Made by a program: the position numbers and the translations under genes. DNA of 64,000 nt, from NCBI GenBank assembly GCA_037951165.1, contig JBBDHG010000006.1, positions 1,302,001-1,366,000 on the forward strand, written 5' to 3'. Each line of letters starts with the position of its first letter. Position 1 is the first letter of the stretch. The DNA comes from Lophius americanus (lineage: Eukaryota > Chordata > Actinopteri > Lophiiformes > Lophiidae). This document shows, one piece after another, positions 23,740 to 34,865 of this stretch. The notes beneath the pieces are model-generated. The model made no database searches. It was not told where the DNA came from and worked only from the letters and a program-made list of their open reading frames with translations.

Positions 23740-24600
23740 ACCTATCCTTAAGTGTTTAGCAAGGATCCACTTTTAAGGACAGATGTATAGACCTGGTGTC
23801 TCTCTCTCTGGCTTGAAGTACTAAATATTTTGGTGAGGGGTGGGTTTCAAAACCATTTAGATAGCCACATAAAAGAGGAGCAAGAAAAGCGATGGTCATC
23901 TAATCTCTCCAACAGAAATGGTAATTGACTAATTTCTGGTCTAACGTGCGCCATTAAAACCCGGCCAGCCCTTTTAATTATGCCCCCATGAAAAGACTTG
24001 CTTTGCACAATAAGAAACTGGTGTCAATTAGTATGCAGAATAATGTTTAACATATCAGAAAATTAATCTACACAGCACTTTGAATTAAAAGTTTCCTTTT
24101 GGAATAACTAGGGCAGGCTGGCGGAGAGGGCTATTGTGTGCGGTCTAAATGACTTCTTTGTTACTGCTGCTGAAAAGCAATTAAAACAGGATTCTGAGTG
24201 TGGTCATATTCTCCACAAACCAGTCAGTATTATATACTGGGAACAAAAAAGACAGCTCAGTGTCTTCTGTCGCTTCGAATGGAAGCCGGGCCTCATTTAT
24301 TTCTACCTCTTGAAGTGAATTGGGTTTTGAAAGAAGGAAATGGAAGCTACAACAGAGACTTGAGGATTAATCTTCCAGAGGAAATCCTGTTTACTCATGT
24401 TATTCTTACGGAAGGGATTATCTTATCTGATATATTTGCTTATATTAGCGATGAGGGAGTGTGCGGCTTGAATCTTAATCTGCCTCAGGCTACATTTTAA
24501 TGCAGCCGGACTATATCCCTCCTCCACAAATCTCCCAGCCGTCTCAAGGCATAATTTAGAAATATTCAAATGTATCTGGTTTTATTTAATGCTTTCCCTA
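23740..24600. promoter_or_regulatory. Possible conserved non-coding region
   Basis: Repeat-free sequence with many homeodomain-type cores (TTTTAATTATGC near 23971, GGTAATTGACTAATT near 23920) and long balanced stretches such as the GCCGGACTATATCCCTCC area near 24506. The texture is that of vertebrate developmental enhancers. Conservation was not tested. Frames at 24136-24500 show no known protein. Confidence 0.28.
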
Positions 24601-26118
24601 CTTCGCTATATTTTTATTTATTTATTTCACACCATTAAAAACAGACATGTTAAGAGAATGCAAAAAGGAAAGTTAAAAAAAAAAAAGTATGTGTGAAGGG
24701 CATTGTAAAAACTTATTTCGGCTTATACAGAAACCACACCCAAAAGTAGAAGAATTACAGATGAATAATACAAAATCACCAGTGTTTCAAAAGTTGGCAT
24801 TCTAAAATATCACATTATAATAAGTGTTTACAAAATAAAATTATATAATGGCAGTTAATAAATCAAATCAGACGTTTTGACAGTAGGTTAAATTTCAGGC
24901 TTTTCTTATATACAGACAGTGATGTAACAGAATCTGTTATATTAATATTTTCATTCCATAAAATAACTCCATGATATCTGACAGAAAACTGACCAGGGGA
25001 TATTTTGTAAAACGGAAAATGAAAATGAAGATTCTCACCCTCTCTGGTAGAGAAATCGTGAAATTGGGAATAAATAACAAAATACAGTCTAAAGTTGGAT
25101 AGTAAATCAGTATTTTTATATAAAATCTTAAATATAAATGTACATATTTGGAGAACATTGTCATCACAAATAGACAACAACTGCACCTTTAAGAAGAAAG
25201 AAGCAGTCAGTGCATCAGATTTGGAAAAAGTTGACAACCTAATAAACCTTTTCTACAACAGAGATATTTTGCGTATATAAGTTGAAAAAGTATTTGCCTA
25301 GAATATATATAAATTAAACTGTAATAATATATGAGAAAACATGAATCGTGTAGTAGAAATCTTATTTTTATCTTATATTCTCTTGCACTATCAAATTATA
25401 AGCAAGTTAATGAGGCATTCATGACCAAAACAGTGCAATCTTTTTACTATTATCTTCTCTGTGTAAATGCCAACGGTCCCCTTCCGGATGAGAACCACCC
25501 CAGAGGTGGTCCACAGCAGCTCATTTCCCTAAAACACACTCTTTTTCATTTAACAAAGGAACATAACAAAGGACAGAAAAAGAAAAGGAGATGCTCCTGC
25601 TATTCTCAAATGAGGAGAAGCTCATTTATATTTTGAGACCTTTTGCCAGTAATAAGACGGCAAGGTAGAGGAGGCTTGCTGCTATGGCGGCACTTTAATA
25701 ACTGTCGGCCGCCGCCACAAATATATCTCCTATGGCTAAAGACGGACAAAATGAATGCAGAGCTCTGTCTGTATGTGTATACACTGATTAACGTTTGGAG
25801 GAATGTGTGCTACGGTAGCTTCTTGCTTTTGTCACGAATGCCACTGAACCTTGAGTGCCAATGACCCTGTCTCTGCTGGACAAACTGACCTTCCTTAGAC
25901 GACTTTGGTAGTACAGACCACTGCAGACCAGGCATGCCTTACAAGACCTGTAGCTCTAGCACTAGCCAGTTTAGCCATCACAATTTGGCCATTGTGAGAA
26001 TGACAAAGATCTCTATGCTTGCCAATTTTTCTCGCTTTCAACACACCAACTTCAGGAAAATATGTTCCGACTCTGTATAGAAGAAGAAATCCATTAAAGG
26101 CATACACAGTACAATAAT
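24601..26118. other. AT-rich spacer, nothing firm
   Basis: Short frames on both strands (for example 24863-25237 on the minus strand and 25331-25636 on the plus strand) overlap each other and have low-complexity composition. No motif was recognised. Confidence 0.45.
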
Positions 26119-26375
26119 GGGGCGGCTGTGGCTCAGTGGGTAGAGCGGCCGTCTCCCGATCGGAAGGTAGCCGGTTCAAATCCCACCAGGGTCTACTTGT
26201 CGTAGGGTCCTTGAGCAAGACCCTGAATCCTTAGCTCCCCGGGCGCTCCACGAGGGGCTGCCCACTGCTCCCTCAGGGATGGGTCAAATGCAGAGAAGTA
26301 ATTTCACTATGTTGTACTGTATGACTATGTGACTAATAAAGGAATCTTAAATCTTTAAATCTTAAATCTTTAAAG
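26119..26375 (+). repeat. tRNA-derived SINE (V-SINE-like), most complete copy
   Basis: It has an A box (TGGCTCAGTGGGTAGAG, from 26129), a B box (GGTTCAAATCC, 26173-26183), the central motif CTTGAGCAAGACCCTGAATC, the GCTCCCCGGGCGCTCC block and a 3' end GTGACTAATAAAGG followed by AATCTTTA repeats. Copies of the same family are at 192, 21168, 26398, 42725 and 47880. A real tRNA gene is ruled out by the long 3' body. Confidence 0.9.
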
Positions 26376-26397
26376 TTAAATTATTTTCTACATTTTG

Positions 26398-26462
26398 ATC
26401 CATCATACATTTGAAGCGCCCGAGGAGCTAGGGTTTCAGGGAAGTGCTCAAGGACCCTGCAA
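26398..26462 (-). repeat. SINE core fragment
   Basis: Minus strand: GGGTCCTTGAGCACTTCCC, then AGCTCCTCGGGCGCTTC. This is only the central part of the SINE at 26119, in opposite orientation, about 25 bases beyond that copy's tail and next to the LINE end at 26466. Confidence 0.7.
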
Positions 26463-26465
26463 AGA

Positions 26466-27245
26466 GTAATAATAATACATTTAATATATAACGCACATTA
26501 CATTTGGATCAAATCTGAAAGTACTAAAAGTTAAAGGCAGATAAAAGGATCATTAAAAAATATAATAATAATTCTATAAAAATATGAGCAAAAAGCAGCA
26601 ATGTTAATTAAAAGCTATAGGTTCTGTTAAAAAGGAAAGTTTTAAGTCCTGTTTTAAAAGTCTCAGTCATCTGTGCAGCCCCCAGATGGTGAGGGAGGGC
26701 ATTCCACAGACGAGGGGCAGCAGAACAAAAGGCCCGATCACCCATGGTGCTGAACTTGGAACTTGAGGAGGCGGTATGAGTTGTAGAAAGGAGGGATTGT
26801 GTTGAGGTCAGTGGGTTGAGTAGTTCTTTTAGGTAGGGGGGTGCATTGCCATGGATGCACTGGTGGGTGAGGAGAGAGATTTATAATCAATCCTGTTCAA
26901 CTGGAGAAAGTTGTTTTTAATCCTCACCTTTATCTCCTCCAGACAAGCGCAGAGAGATGACAGGGGAGATGATGATGACAATGAGGATGGAGAAGCTGCG
27001 GAGGAACATGTGTCCGTTTTCATGTAGATTTGCGTGTCATCAGCGTAACAATGGAAAGAGAGCCCATATCGACTGATGGCATGGCCAAGGGAGAGCATGT
27101 ACAGTATGAAGAGAATGGGGCCAAGGACTGATCCCTGGGGGACCCCACAGGTGACGGTGTATGTCTGGGACCTTCAACTTCCAAGGGAAATGTATTCTGT
27201 ACTATCAGTGAAGTGGGATTGAAACCAGTTTAGGGCGGTGGGAGT
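26466..27245 (-). mobile_element. 5'-truncated LINE of the L2/CR1 group
   Basis: The minus strand encodes the palm motifs CGVPQGSVLGPILF (about 27160-27110) and HCYADDTQIY with YADD at 27047-27036, then CLEEIKVRIKNNFLQLN. The rest is 3' UTR, ending at an (ATT)n-like tail near 26466. The element lacks everything upstream of the palm. The same 3' UTR occurs at 30890-31372, about 4 kb away. Confidence 0.85.
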
Positions 27246-28394
27246 GAGTCCAAGGGTGACATGTAGGCAGGGAAGGCGGAGTATCCAAATTTCCTCCTGC
27301 TACTGCAAAGCCAACTATTCAAAGCATCAAGTCGGTTTGATTTATAGTAATGATATGTCATCAATAGTGCAGGTACGAAAAGGTCATAATAGTCACAATA
27401 TAGATGTCCATGTACAAAATCCTTATTCTTGGTCAAATTTGACCCCGCTTCAGGCAGGAAGTATAAATCATTTCTGAGTTCTGTCCTCTACCTAGTGCTT
27501 TATAACAACAGATGCTGTTACGGTACATTTCTTACATTTCATCTCTTTATTGTATTGAGACCCGGCACACATGAGCAAGCACACCCGAATTATAGTACAA
27601 ATAGAATTGCAATTACAATAAGGTGGTTGAAGAATCAGAATCAGAATCAGAATCTGCTTTTTTATCATTATACAATGTACAACGAAGTCACGTATGTATT
27701 GACTAAATATAGACTTAAATATAGAGATCCTTCAAAATAGGCATTCCGATGAACTTATATATACATTTGACACAGCAGCGTGTTTAGCAAAAGTAACGAG
27801 TAGCTCATGTACATATTAGAAAATAAAATTTAATTAAAATGTGTTACAAAATCTAAAGATTAAATGAAAATCAAATGAAAATGAAACAAAGATCGAATAT
27901 CTCTACAAACCCCATTCACAGAACAATGAAAACTATAGGTTACTTAAATGAATAAAGTCATATTTTATAAATTCCATATATTTGTTTAACAAGCTTTTGG
28001 TGATTAAAAATATAAATATTTAATCACAAATATTCTATGTTAATTCAAATGATCTCAGTTGTTCAGTTCAGGAATCTCTGCTATAAATTATGCAGGCATT
28101 AACCAGCTATTGGCTATGATACTGACAGTGTACAAAAACAGTGTATAAATCACAAGTTCATCATAGAACCACTTTAACCACACCCAAACATTTGGACATC
28201 CAAAGTATACATAATCCTTCCTCTTTGACCTCACCTATCTTTTCCCTCAAAACACTCAGCAGAGAACAAAGGGAACCGAGTTTGTATGGTGCTCTGAAAC
28301 CCACGGCAAATCATAAGGAACGCTGGCGACGCAGATGTGAGTTGACTCCCCAGGGTTGCTAGACCACTGTATTTTACGTCTAAATTTTTCATGG
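27246..28394. other. Spacer with short AATCAG repeat
   Basis: At 27634-27655 there are three to four units of AATCAG followed by AATCTGCTTTTTTATCATT. This resembles the end of a LINE-like teleost repeat. The rest shows nothing recognisable. Confidence 0.45.
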
Positions 28395-28399
28395 GTGAT

Positions 28400-28715
28400 G
28401 ACCCATGAACCCATGTTTGCATTGACAGCGAGGCTTTGCGCTCAGTTGCTTTTTCTTGTTCTGAATAATAAGTACTATCTTCCACAAAAAACATGAAATC
28501 CCTCTCCAGACGTCAATACAAACATGAAGTGGGTCCTATGAAAGTTAGGCTCCATGGAGATAAATTAAATAGAGATTTTTTTTTGCTTTCAGCTGCGACT
28601 ACACACAGAAAACATAGTTATGAATATTATATTAGATTTATGCAAAGAGATTCTTCTAAATACCCGCTCAATTTTTCACACTGGCCCTTTAATTCCAGGT
28701 GCTGCGTGTAGTACA
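28400..28715 (-). repeat. Dispersed repeat family D, copy 2
   Basis: On the minus strand it opens with TTAAAGGGCCAGTGTGAAAA, then AGAAGAATCTCTTTGCATAA and TAACTATGTTTTCTGTGTGT. The opening matches the plus-strand copy at 19425. The far end was not delimited. Confidence 0.5.
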
Positions 28716-28984
28716 CATATTCAGTGTGTTATGTCCCTTCCAGCCACAAGACAAGGTTAGCAACTATCGTCTGAACTAGTAGCTAAAGACAGATGTTTCC
28801 CTCGGGGGGTTGGACGTGACCAAATAAATCTAAAAGGAGATTGTGTTGCTAAATTATGAGGCAACATTAGCTAATCACTACATTGACTTGTGAGTTAAGA
28901 AGACATTTATGTTGTGTACACTGCTTGTCAAATTTATGGCATAAAATGTGTTGTTTTGAGAGTCATTTGCAGAAACCCTATAGT

Positions 28985-30330
28985 GCGGATCCGTATCGAA
29001 GCTTAACAAGCAGGAAGGGTTGATCAGTCAATTTGCGAAAAAGTGGCTAGGTCTCTCCAGATGCTCTAGCAACATAGGGCTGTATCGGAAAAGCATCCTA
29101 AAACTTCTGTTATCCAACCTTACAGAGCAGTACAAGTGCTCCAAAGTAAAGTTGGAAATGACACTGTCAGAATCGATCCATCTGGAAGGAAGTGGAGCCC
29201 GTCTGCAGCTACACAACGGGCAAACTCATCCCTTGAGCATCGTGACATTTTTGGCAATGTCCAACAAAGGAGAGCAGGCCTTGGTCTTAGAAACAGCAGA
29301 CCGTCCTAGCAGAAGGCAACACCAGCTCAGCACAGAGGGCTTTGTGGTTACGGAAGTGTGCCAGCAAGAGCAGGCAATGAGGTTTGCAAAAGCGATCTCT
29401 CAGGGACCGCAATGGCAGTGATGAAGATGGGAGAGAGTCTAGAGGAGAAAGTTCTCTTGGAAGGAGCTGTGGAAGATGGAGACACCTCTAACCAGCTTAA
29501 TTTTCTGAGCCCCCTATGATGTTCTTCAATCTCCCAGAAAGCCAGTCAGTAACGACCCTCACTGCCTTTCTACCCGTCTCTAGCATGTGTGGAGCACATT
29601 CTGGTTAGCAGCAAGACCAGCCTGAAACAAGGTAGTTGCTCCTGGCTGCAGTGCCAAGCAGCTACTCTGGAGACCAGACAGACATATGCCTTACCTCCTC
29701 CACCATGCCAAGCTGCACTCATAAGTGAGTTTGTCCATGAGGGTGTGAAACAAACCAAAGTCTGTCCAATTAAACCAAACACTGCCAGCTAGGCGTGGCA
29801 CTAGATTGGATGTTATTTGAATCGGAAGCTACGCTTTCGACCCGAGATTGCCACTAACAACCTCAGGCCAGACCTTGTGCTTTGGTACTCCTCGTTTCGC
29901 ACTGTCAGGCCTATGAACGTAAGTCCCTTAAGTACGCCAAGCTGGCAGCTGACGCTGAACATCATGGATGGATAGCTAAGGTTTGCCCATCTTTAAGTCG
30001 GCTGCAGTGGCTTTGTAGGAAAGTCAACCACGAGGCTGCTTAAGAACATGGGAATCTGAGGCAAAGCCCACTGTCAAGCAACAAAGCCCATCGAACAGGC
30101 AACCTGGATGAAGAGGGAAGACACTACCTGGGCCCATAGACCATTAATAACATGCGCAAAGGCAGGGGGAGGAGCCCCTGGGACACCAGTTGTTACCAAT
30201 GAGCCCTCCGGAGGTGTTGTTGGCTTATCATTGAAACAGCAGTGAAGGAGGGTGCGCACCCGTCCGCGATGATGCTTTAATAACCCAAATGACCCCACCC
30301 CTCTCACAATCACACTAAGCCTGCTGCAAA
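28985..30330 (+). pseudogene. R2/HERO-type LINE: reverse transcriptase tail and restriction-like endonuclease
   Basis: A 133-codon frame (29020-29421) reads FAKKWLGLSRCSSNIGLY and EQYKCSKVKLEMTLSES, matching the post-palm region of R2-superclade LINEs. Further on, EHILVSSKTSLKQGS (29592-29636) matches the zinc-knuckle segment, with cysteines changed to serine. Then LRFRPEIATNN and RPDLVLWY (RPD at 29865-29873) match the catalytic core of the restriction-like endonuclease. YERKSLKYAKLAADAEHHGW and KVCPS follow. This domain cuts target DNA for insertion. Frameshifts and stops break the reading, so it is a dead copy. The exact clade was assigned from memory of related proteins. Confidence 0.8.
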
Positions 30331-30384
30331 ATAGTGGCTGCCCCTTAGTGTACCATGACGAAAATTGCTTCCTTCAAAGTCTGG

Positions 30385-30835
30385 TGTGACAGGCATTATC
30401 ACAATCTCAACACTGTAAAAAACCAAAGAGATAATATTTGACCTCAGAGAGGTGAGAGTCCACGACCCTGTTACCATTGGGAATTATGAAATACAACAAG
30501 TGTGCTCATACAAATATCTGAGCGTAATCATACATAACAACTTAAAATGGAGTAACCATGTAGATTTTCAGTGTTCAAAGTTGGCTCAATGAACGCACTT
30601 CCTTCGAAGACTTGGGTTATTCAGAGTAGATTCAGAGACCATGCTGACATTTACAATGCTGCGCTGGATACTGTTCTGAGATATGGCCTGGCGTAATGCA
30701 ATGGCACTCTCGCAGTTCAGCTAAAAGCTAAAATCACAATGAAGGTGATAAGGAAAAAAGACCACCCATCCTTTTTCAGCACATTTAAATCACTGGTAGT
30801 CAGACAGGCTCACAGGATCCTGATGGACCTCACAC

Positions 30836-30890
<55 letters not shown>

Positions 30891-31870
30891 CATAATACAT
30901 TTTATTTATAACACACTTTACATTTGGATCAAATCTACAAGGTAAAAGCAGATATGCATCAATATAAAAAAAATATATATAACAATAATGATAGAAAAAT
31001 ATTAGCAACTAAGCAGCAAGCAGCAATGTTAAATAAAAGTCATAGGTTCTGCTATGGTTAGGGAGGGCATTCCACAGATGTACGGCAGCAGAACAGAAGG
31101 CCCGTTCACCCACGGTGCTGAGCTTGGTCCGGGGGATGAGAAGGCGGTTTGAGTGTGTAGAACGGAGGGATCGTGTTGAGGTCAGTGGGGTGAGTAAATC
31201 TTTCAGATATGGGGTTACTGAAGTCTTTAAAGACTTTTATCAGGGATCCCGATGAGAAGTGCGTTACAGTAATCCAGTCTGGAGGAGACAAAGGCGTGGC
31301 CCAGCTTTACATCATCACTTAAAGTGAGTGAAGAACGGAGTTTGGAAATGGCAAACGCTACAGAGTCAGCAGTTGCAAAAGCAGATATAAGATTTGCTTT
31401 GTCCCAACATCCATAGCATTACTTAACAAACTACCAGCCCAGTCCTCATCACGGACCTCATATGCCTGTTTTAATCAATCTATTTTTTGTCAATGTTTCT
31501 TAAATTTAACTAGTTATTCTGCACATAGCAGACATAAATTGAACTCGTTTTTTTTAATCATAGGACAGGCACAATTTGAACTACTTTACCATAGAGCAGA
31601 GGCAGTTCAGGCAGTGCAATTTCTCCTTCTTCACGGCATGTGAATCAAAGAAGCCGGTCACATTTGTACTATAGATATAAAAAAATGTATCTTGTTTTTT
31701 ACGGTCTTGTTCCAATATGTATGTTCATACATCGTCATGCACTGTATTTTTTTCGTCATCTACTGTATTTTAATGTAGGTTAGTAATATCTCTATGCAGC
31801 TGTGTCCAGCATTTCTTGTCCAAGAAAAAATTTCCTTTGGGACAATAGAGTTTATATTATCTTATCTGAT
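30385..31870 (+). mobile_element. LINE 3' part, split by a nested LINE
   Basis: Segment one (30438-30830) translates to VRVHDPVTIGNYEIQQV, SYKYLSVIIHNNLKWSNHVD and FLRRLGLFRV, the C-terminal region of a non-LTR reverse transcriptase. Segment two begins near 31378 with RYKICFVPTSIALLNKLP, the normal end of this protein type, and continues to a 3' UTR that ends in AAATTTCCTTTGGGACAATA (31829-31848) and a TCTTA-like tail. The two halves are separated by a minus-strand LINE at 30838-31372. The clade (Rex1- or other CR1-like) was not settled. Confidence 0.72.
30838..31372 (-). mobile_element. 5'-truncated LINE nested in another LINE
   Basis: The plus strand starts with (ATA)n (30838-30890), the tail of the inserted element, then CATAATACATTTTATTTATA. 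The block AGGGAGGGCATTCCACAGA and CTGAGCTTGG, GTGTTGAGGTCAGTGGG-like text match the 3' UTR of the LINE at 26466-27245. It sits between two parts of a plus-strand LINE, so it inserted later. Confidence 0.8.
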
Positions 31871-31989
31871 CTTATAATGACAGCAACTACCTCCCCATCA
31901 CAGACCAGGATCATACCCACTCTGCTCTTAGAATGTGCAACGAACAAGGGATTGTACCATCTTGTCCTAACCAGAACTGATAATTTGGA

Positions 31990-32330
31990 TTCACCCAGTG
32001 ACGGCTGTGAAAGGACGACTGGCAACCAGGCGAAGACCTAGTGACAGCCTGGAGAGGAAGCTGGCAGGGGGGAAAGACACTTGAGATAATGGGGGGGGCT
32101 GACCTACAGCTATGGAGTCAGGCACTTTGGAGCTGTGGAGGAAAGGAAGAAAAAGGTCATCCAACCCAACCAGATCCAGGACCCAGCAAGAATTGGAGCG
32201 ACTGGTCAAGGATGAGGAAGCAGCAGAAACTAAGAAGCGGCTATCAGCTTTGAGGACAGCTGAGAAATTCAGAAACAGGTGCAGAAAGAAGGATCATGCA
32301 ATTAATTTTAATGCACAACATTAACGAAAG
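31990..32330 (+). pseudogene. R2/HERO-type LINE N-terminal fragment
   Basis: One frame reads PTRSRTQQELERLVKDEEAA and KKRLSALRTAEKFRNRCRKK. It matches a charged helical stretch that precedes the reverse transcriptase in this LINE type, minus an internal block. It lies 3' of the C-terminal fragment at 28985, so it is probably part of a different copy. Confidence 0.5.
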
Positions 32331-33039
32331 AAACGCAGCCCTTGAAGTCCCTTGAGAAATTTTTTATTTTTTTATTTTTGTGCGCACAATATAGTTATTT
32401 TTTGTGCACAAGATAAATTCAGCATACATTCCATCTGAATGCCTAAAGTTTATAAACTGAATACACTGTTAATCTACTTTTACTTCAGACTGCGGCCTCT
32501 TAATTATTCACCCTCTTAATGATTAGTTTCCCTGGTACGTTGTAAGACGATTCAGCTGCTATGACATATTGCTGAGGAATCTTAGACCATATCCTCATGG
32601 ACAAAAGCATCCGATTCTGCTGTTGGCAAAATATTCTTCTAGGATTTCCTGATACAGTGTTCAAAGAAGCAAAGCAGCCTCAGAGCATCATCCTGCGACG
32701 GTCATCTTTTCAGGATCTGCTTCGTTCACTAAATGTCCTATTGAATTTCCAAATTTGGCATTGGTGAACTATGTCAAAGTCTAATTCTATTCCTTTTCTT
32801 TAAAGTTCCAGTTTGGTTTCATCTTTCTACAGAAAAAAACATCCTAAAGCCTTTGTGTCTAATCTAGATTACTCTGAGGTAAGGGTGATTCTAGTCAACA
32901 CAGGTGTATGTCTTTTGATTCGGCATGGAGCAGTAGTTTAAATTAGACCTTGAAAAACCTAAGGAAAAACTTTGAGAATCTACTCCTAAAAAAAGGATAT
33001 GAAGGGTGACTTTGTATCTCTTATGCTTACATGTTAACT
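32331..33039. other. Spacer, possible repeat in 32520-33000
   Basis: A phrase near 32667 (AAGCAAAGCAGCCTCAGAGC followed by CATCATCCTG) resembles a common teleost DNA-transposon interior. No ends were found. No gene is seen. Confidence 0.35.
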
Positions 33040-33289
33040 GTTAAGCTAGCGACACACTAAAGTATAAAAGGCTGATTTATTCCCCGATTCGCCCAACCAA
33101 AGGACATGGGGGACGTGGCCGATTTGAGGCTTATCCCAACAGACTATTTCTCCAAATAATTCTCAAGTGTGTGGTCTCGATACGATTCTTTTAATGTTCC
33201 CGATCAAGTCTTAGCCTTCCGATCTCAACTGAACGGGCTGCTTCTAGTTGAATACCAGCGATAGCCAATGAGAGCGAGCAGAGAGAGCG

Positions 33290-33440
33290 CCATAACCGGA
33301 TGTTGCATACTTTCACAGCGAAGAGAAACCTAAACATACCTGTACCCTGGGCCAGGTCGATTATTGAAGAAGAAGAGCAGCTTGTGGAAGTATGGCAACA
33401 ACACAAGTGTTTTTATAACGTGTCATGCAATATATATCAC
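33290..33440 (+). pseudogene. MADF-like fragment of a Harbinger-type transposon
   Basis: A 75-codon plus frame contains EEEEQLVEVWQQHKCFYNVSC, written here in two parts: EEEEQLVEVWQQ and HKCFYNVSC. This matches the start of a MADF (Myb/SANT-like) domain found in the accessory protein of PIF/Harbinger elements. Only the beginning of the domain is present. Flanking text (33040-33290) may be the rest of the element. Confidence 0.55.
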
Positions 33441-33544
33441 GACACCGTACTGATGTCTGTGGGCTCCCACGTTTTAAAATCGTTTAAAATCCTCTTGTGT
33501 GTAGCTTGCTTTACAGAACACCTGTGAGCCTTACAGATTTTCAA

Positions 33545-33829
33545 CATTTCAAAGTCCCTAAAGAAACTCAAAACATTTTACTTTCTAAAAATACAGCAGC
33601 CACTCAAATTGTCACGAGAATTAGTATATTTTTGTTCATCATGTCACAAAATATTCTTTAGTGATTACGATACTTTATCTTTATACAACTGGTACGGTTT
33701 AATACAAACCTTTCTGTATGTTAATTTTTTTCTACTGGTTTTGGAAAAAAGGTTTCACAGCTAACCAGCTGATCTTCAAAAGTGGATTGAATAATTTGCT
33801 TCCGCCTGTATGAGTGCCTTTGTGCTGTA
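33545..33829. other. Spacer, nothing recognised
   Basis: AT-rich with no open frame or repeat of note. Confidence 0.5.
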
Positions 33830-33834
33830 ATGAG

Positions 33835-34680
33835 TGGGTTGCCTCCATGCAATGACTAAAAGTTTCAGGATCCAAATCTCTTACTGTTGCCTGCGCCTCC
33901 ACGCCACTCTGGCCTCCTTTGAGTCTCTGGATGGTGTCCTAGAAAGGGCTCCATGGTTAGATACTTTTGTTCTTCTAGGTGACTGGACTTCTGTGCTAAC
34001 ATGGACTGTCCATTACAAACACCATGTTGGAGCATAAGGTGGTACTTGGTACCAGTCCACCTTAGCCCAAAGATTGTGCAAAGGAGTGGTCATGGTTGGT
34101 CATGGTATTATTATTATTATGGTTGTGGAACACCTTTTTACTCCTTCAGGCTAGTAGGTTTGGTGCAGCATCAAGAGCAAAGATGGGTTTGTATCGGCCT
34201 GCTTTAGTGAAGAAGGGAGTTTTAAGGCAAAGCTCTCAATTTATTAGTCCATCTACTTTCAAACCCTTGCCTCTTGTCATGAACTGACCAGAGGCAAGAA
34301 TGACATAAATGATTCAAGCAACAGAAATGAGCTTCCTTTATAGGGTGACTCAGCCTTAGAGATAAGATAAGGAGCTCAAACTAGGGTGTGAAGCCGCTGC
34401 TCATTTGCTTTGAAAGGAGCCAGTTGAGGTGGTTCTGGAATCTTATTATGCCAGAACTTATGCTTATCCAGAACGCCTCCCTTTGGGGGTTTTCCATGCA
34501 CAACCTACTGGGAGAAGAACCCTAGACAGACTCAGTACTCGCTGTAGGAACTGCCTCGTGAACTGCCTCCGGAACTGCCATGATGAGCTGGAGAGTATCA
34601 CTAGGTAGAGGGAGATAATGCCATTTTTAGCCTGATGTCACCAAGACCCAGCCTCGGAAAAGCGTAACAAAATGGATGGA
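33835..34680 (+). mobile_element. Rex3/RTE LINE, internally deleted
   Basis: The start encodes ATLASFESLDGVLERAP and FVLLGD, matching the endonuclease of Rex3. It then jumps to text for FCA-like and TNTM-like codons (GACTGTCCATTACAAACACC) and the late endonuclease (GGTACTTGGTACCAGTCCAC). The 3' part, from about 34420, has GAGGTGGTTCTGGAATCTTA, GCCTCCCTTTGGGGG and ends AAAATGGATGGA (34669-34680), the typical Rex3 end. Most of reverse transcriptase is missing. Confidence 0.8.
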
Positions 34681-34739
34681 TTGTGCATGTAAACAAATGT
34701 GTAAATTGTTGTATGTGTATACGTATGCATAAGCGTATA

Positions 34740-34742
34740 TCT

Positions 34743-34776
<34 letters not shown>

Positions 34777-34792
34777 GTATCTTATCTTATCT

Positions 34793-34826
<34 letters not shown>

Positions 34827-34865
34827 GTATCTCATCGTAATCTTATCTTATCTGATCCTATCTTA
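34740..34865. repeat. (TCTTA)n pentanucleotide repeat
   Basis: About 25 units with a few variants (TCTAA, TCGTA, TCATC). It begins about 60 bases past the Rex3 tail. The open frame of ILSYL repeats here is an artefact. Confidence 0.95.

Noticed and set aside
26119..26195. Possible tRNA gene, with A and B boxes
   Set aside because: The 3' side does not close an acceptor stem and continues into a SINE body shared by several other loci.
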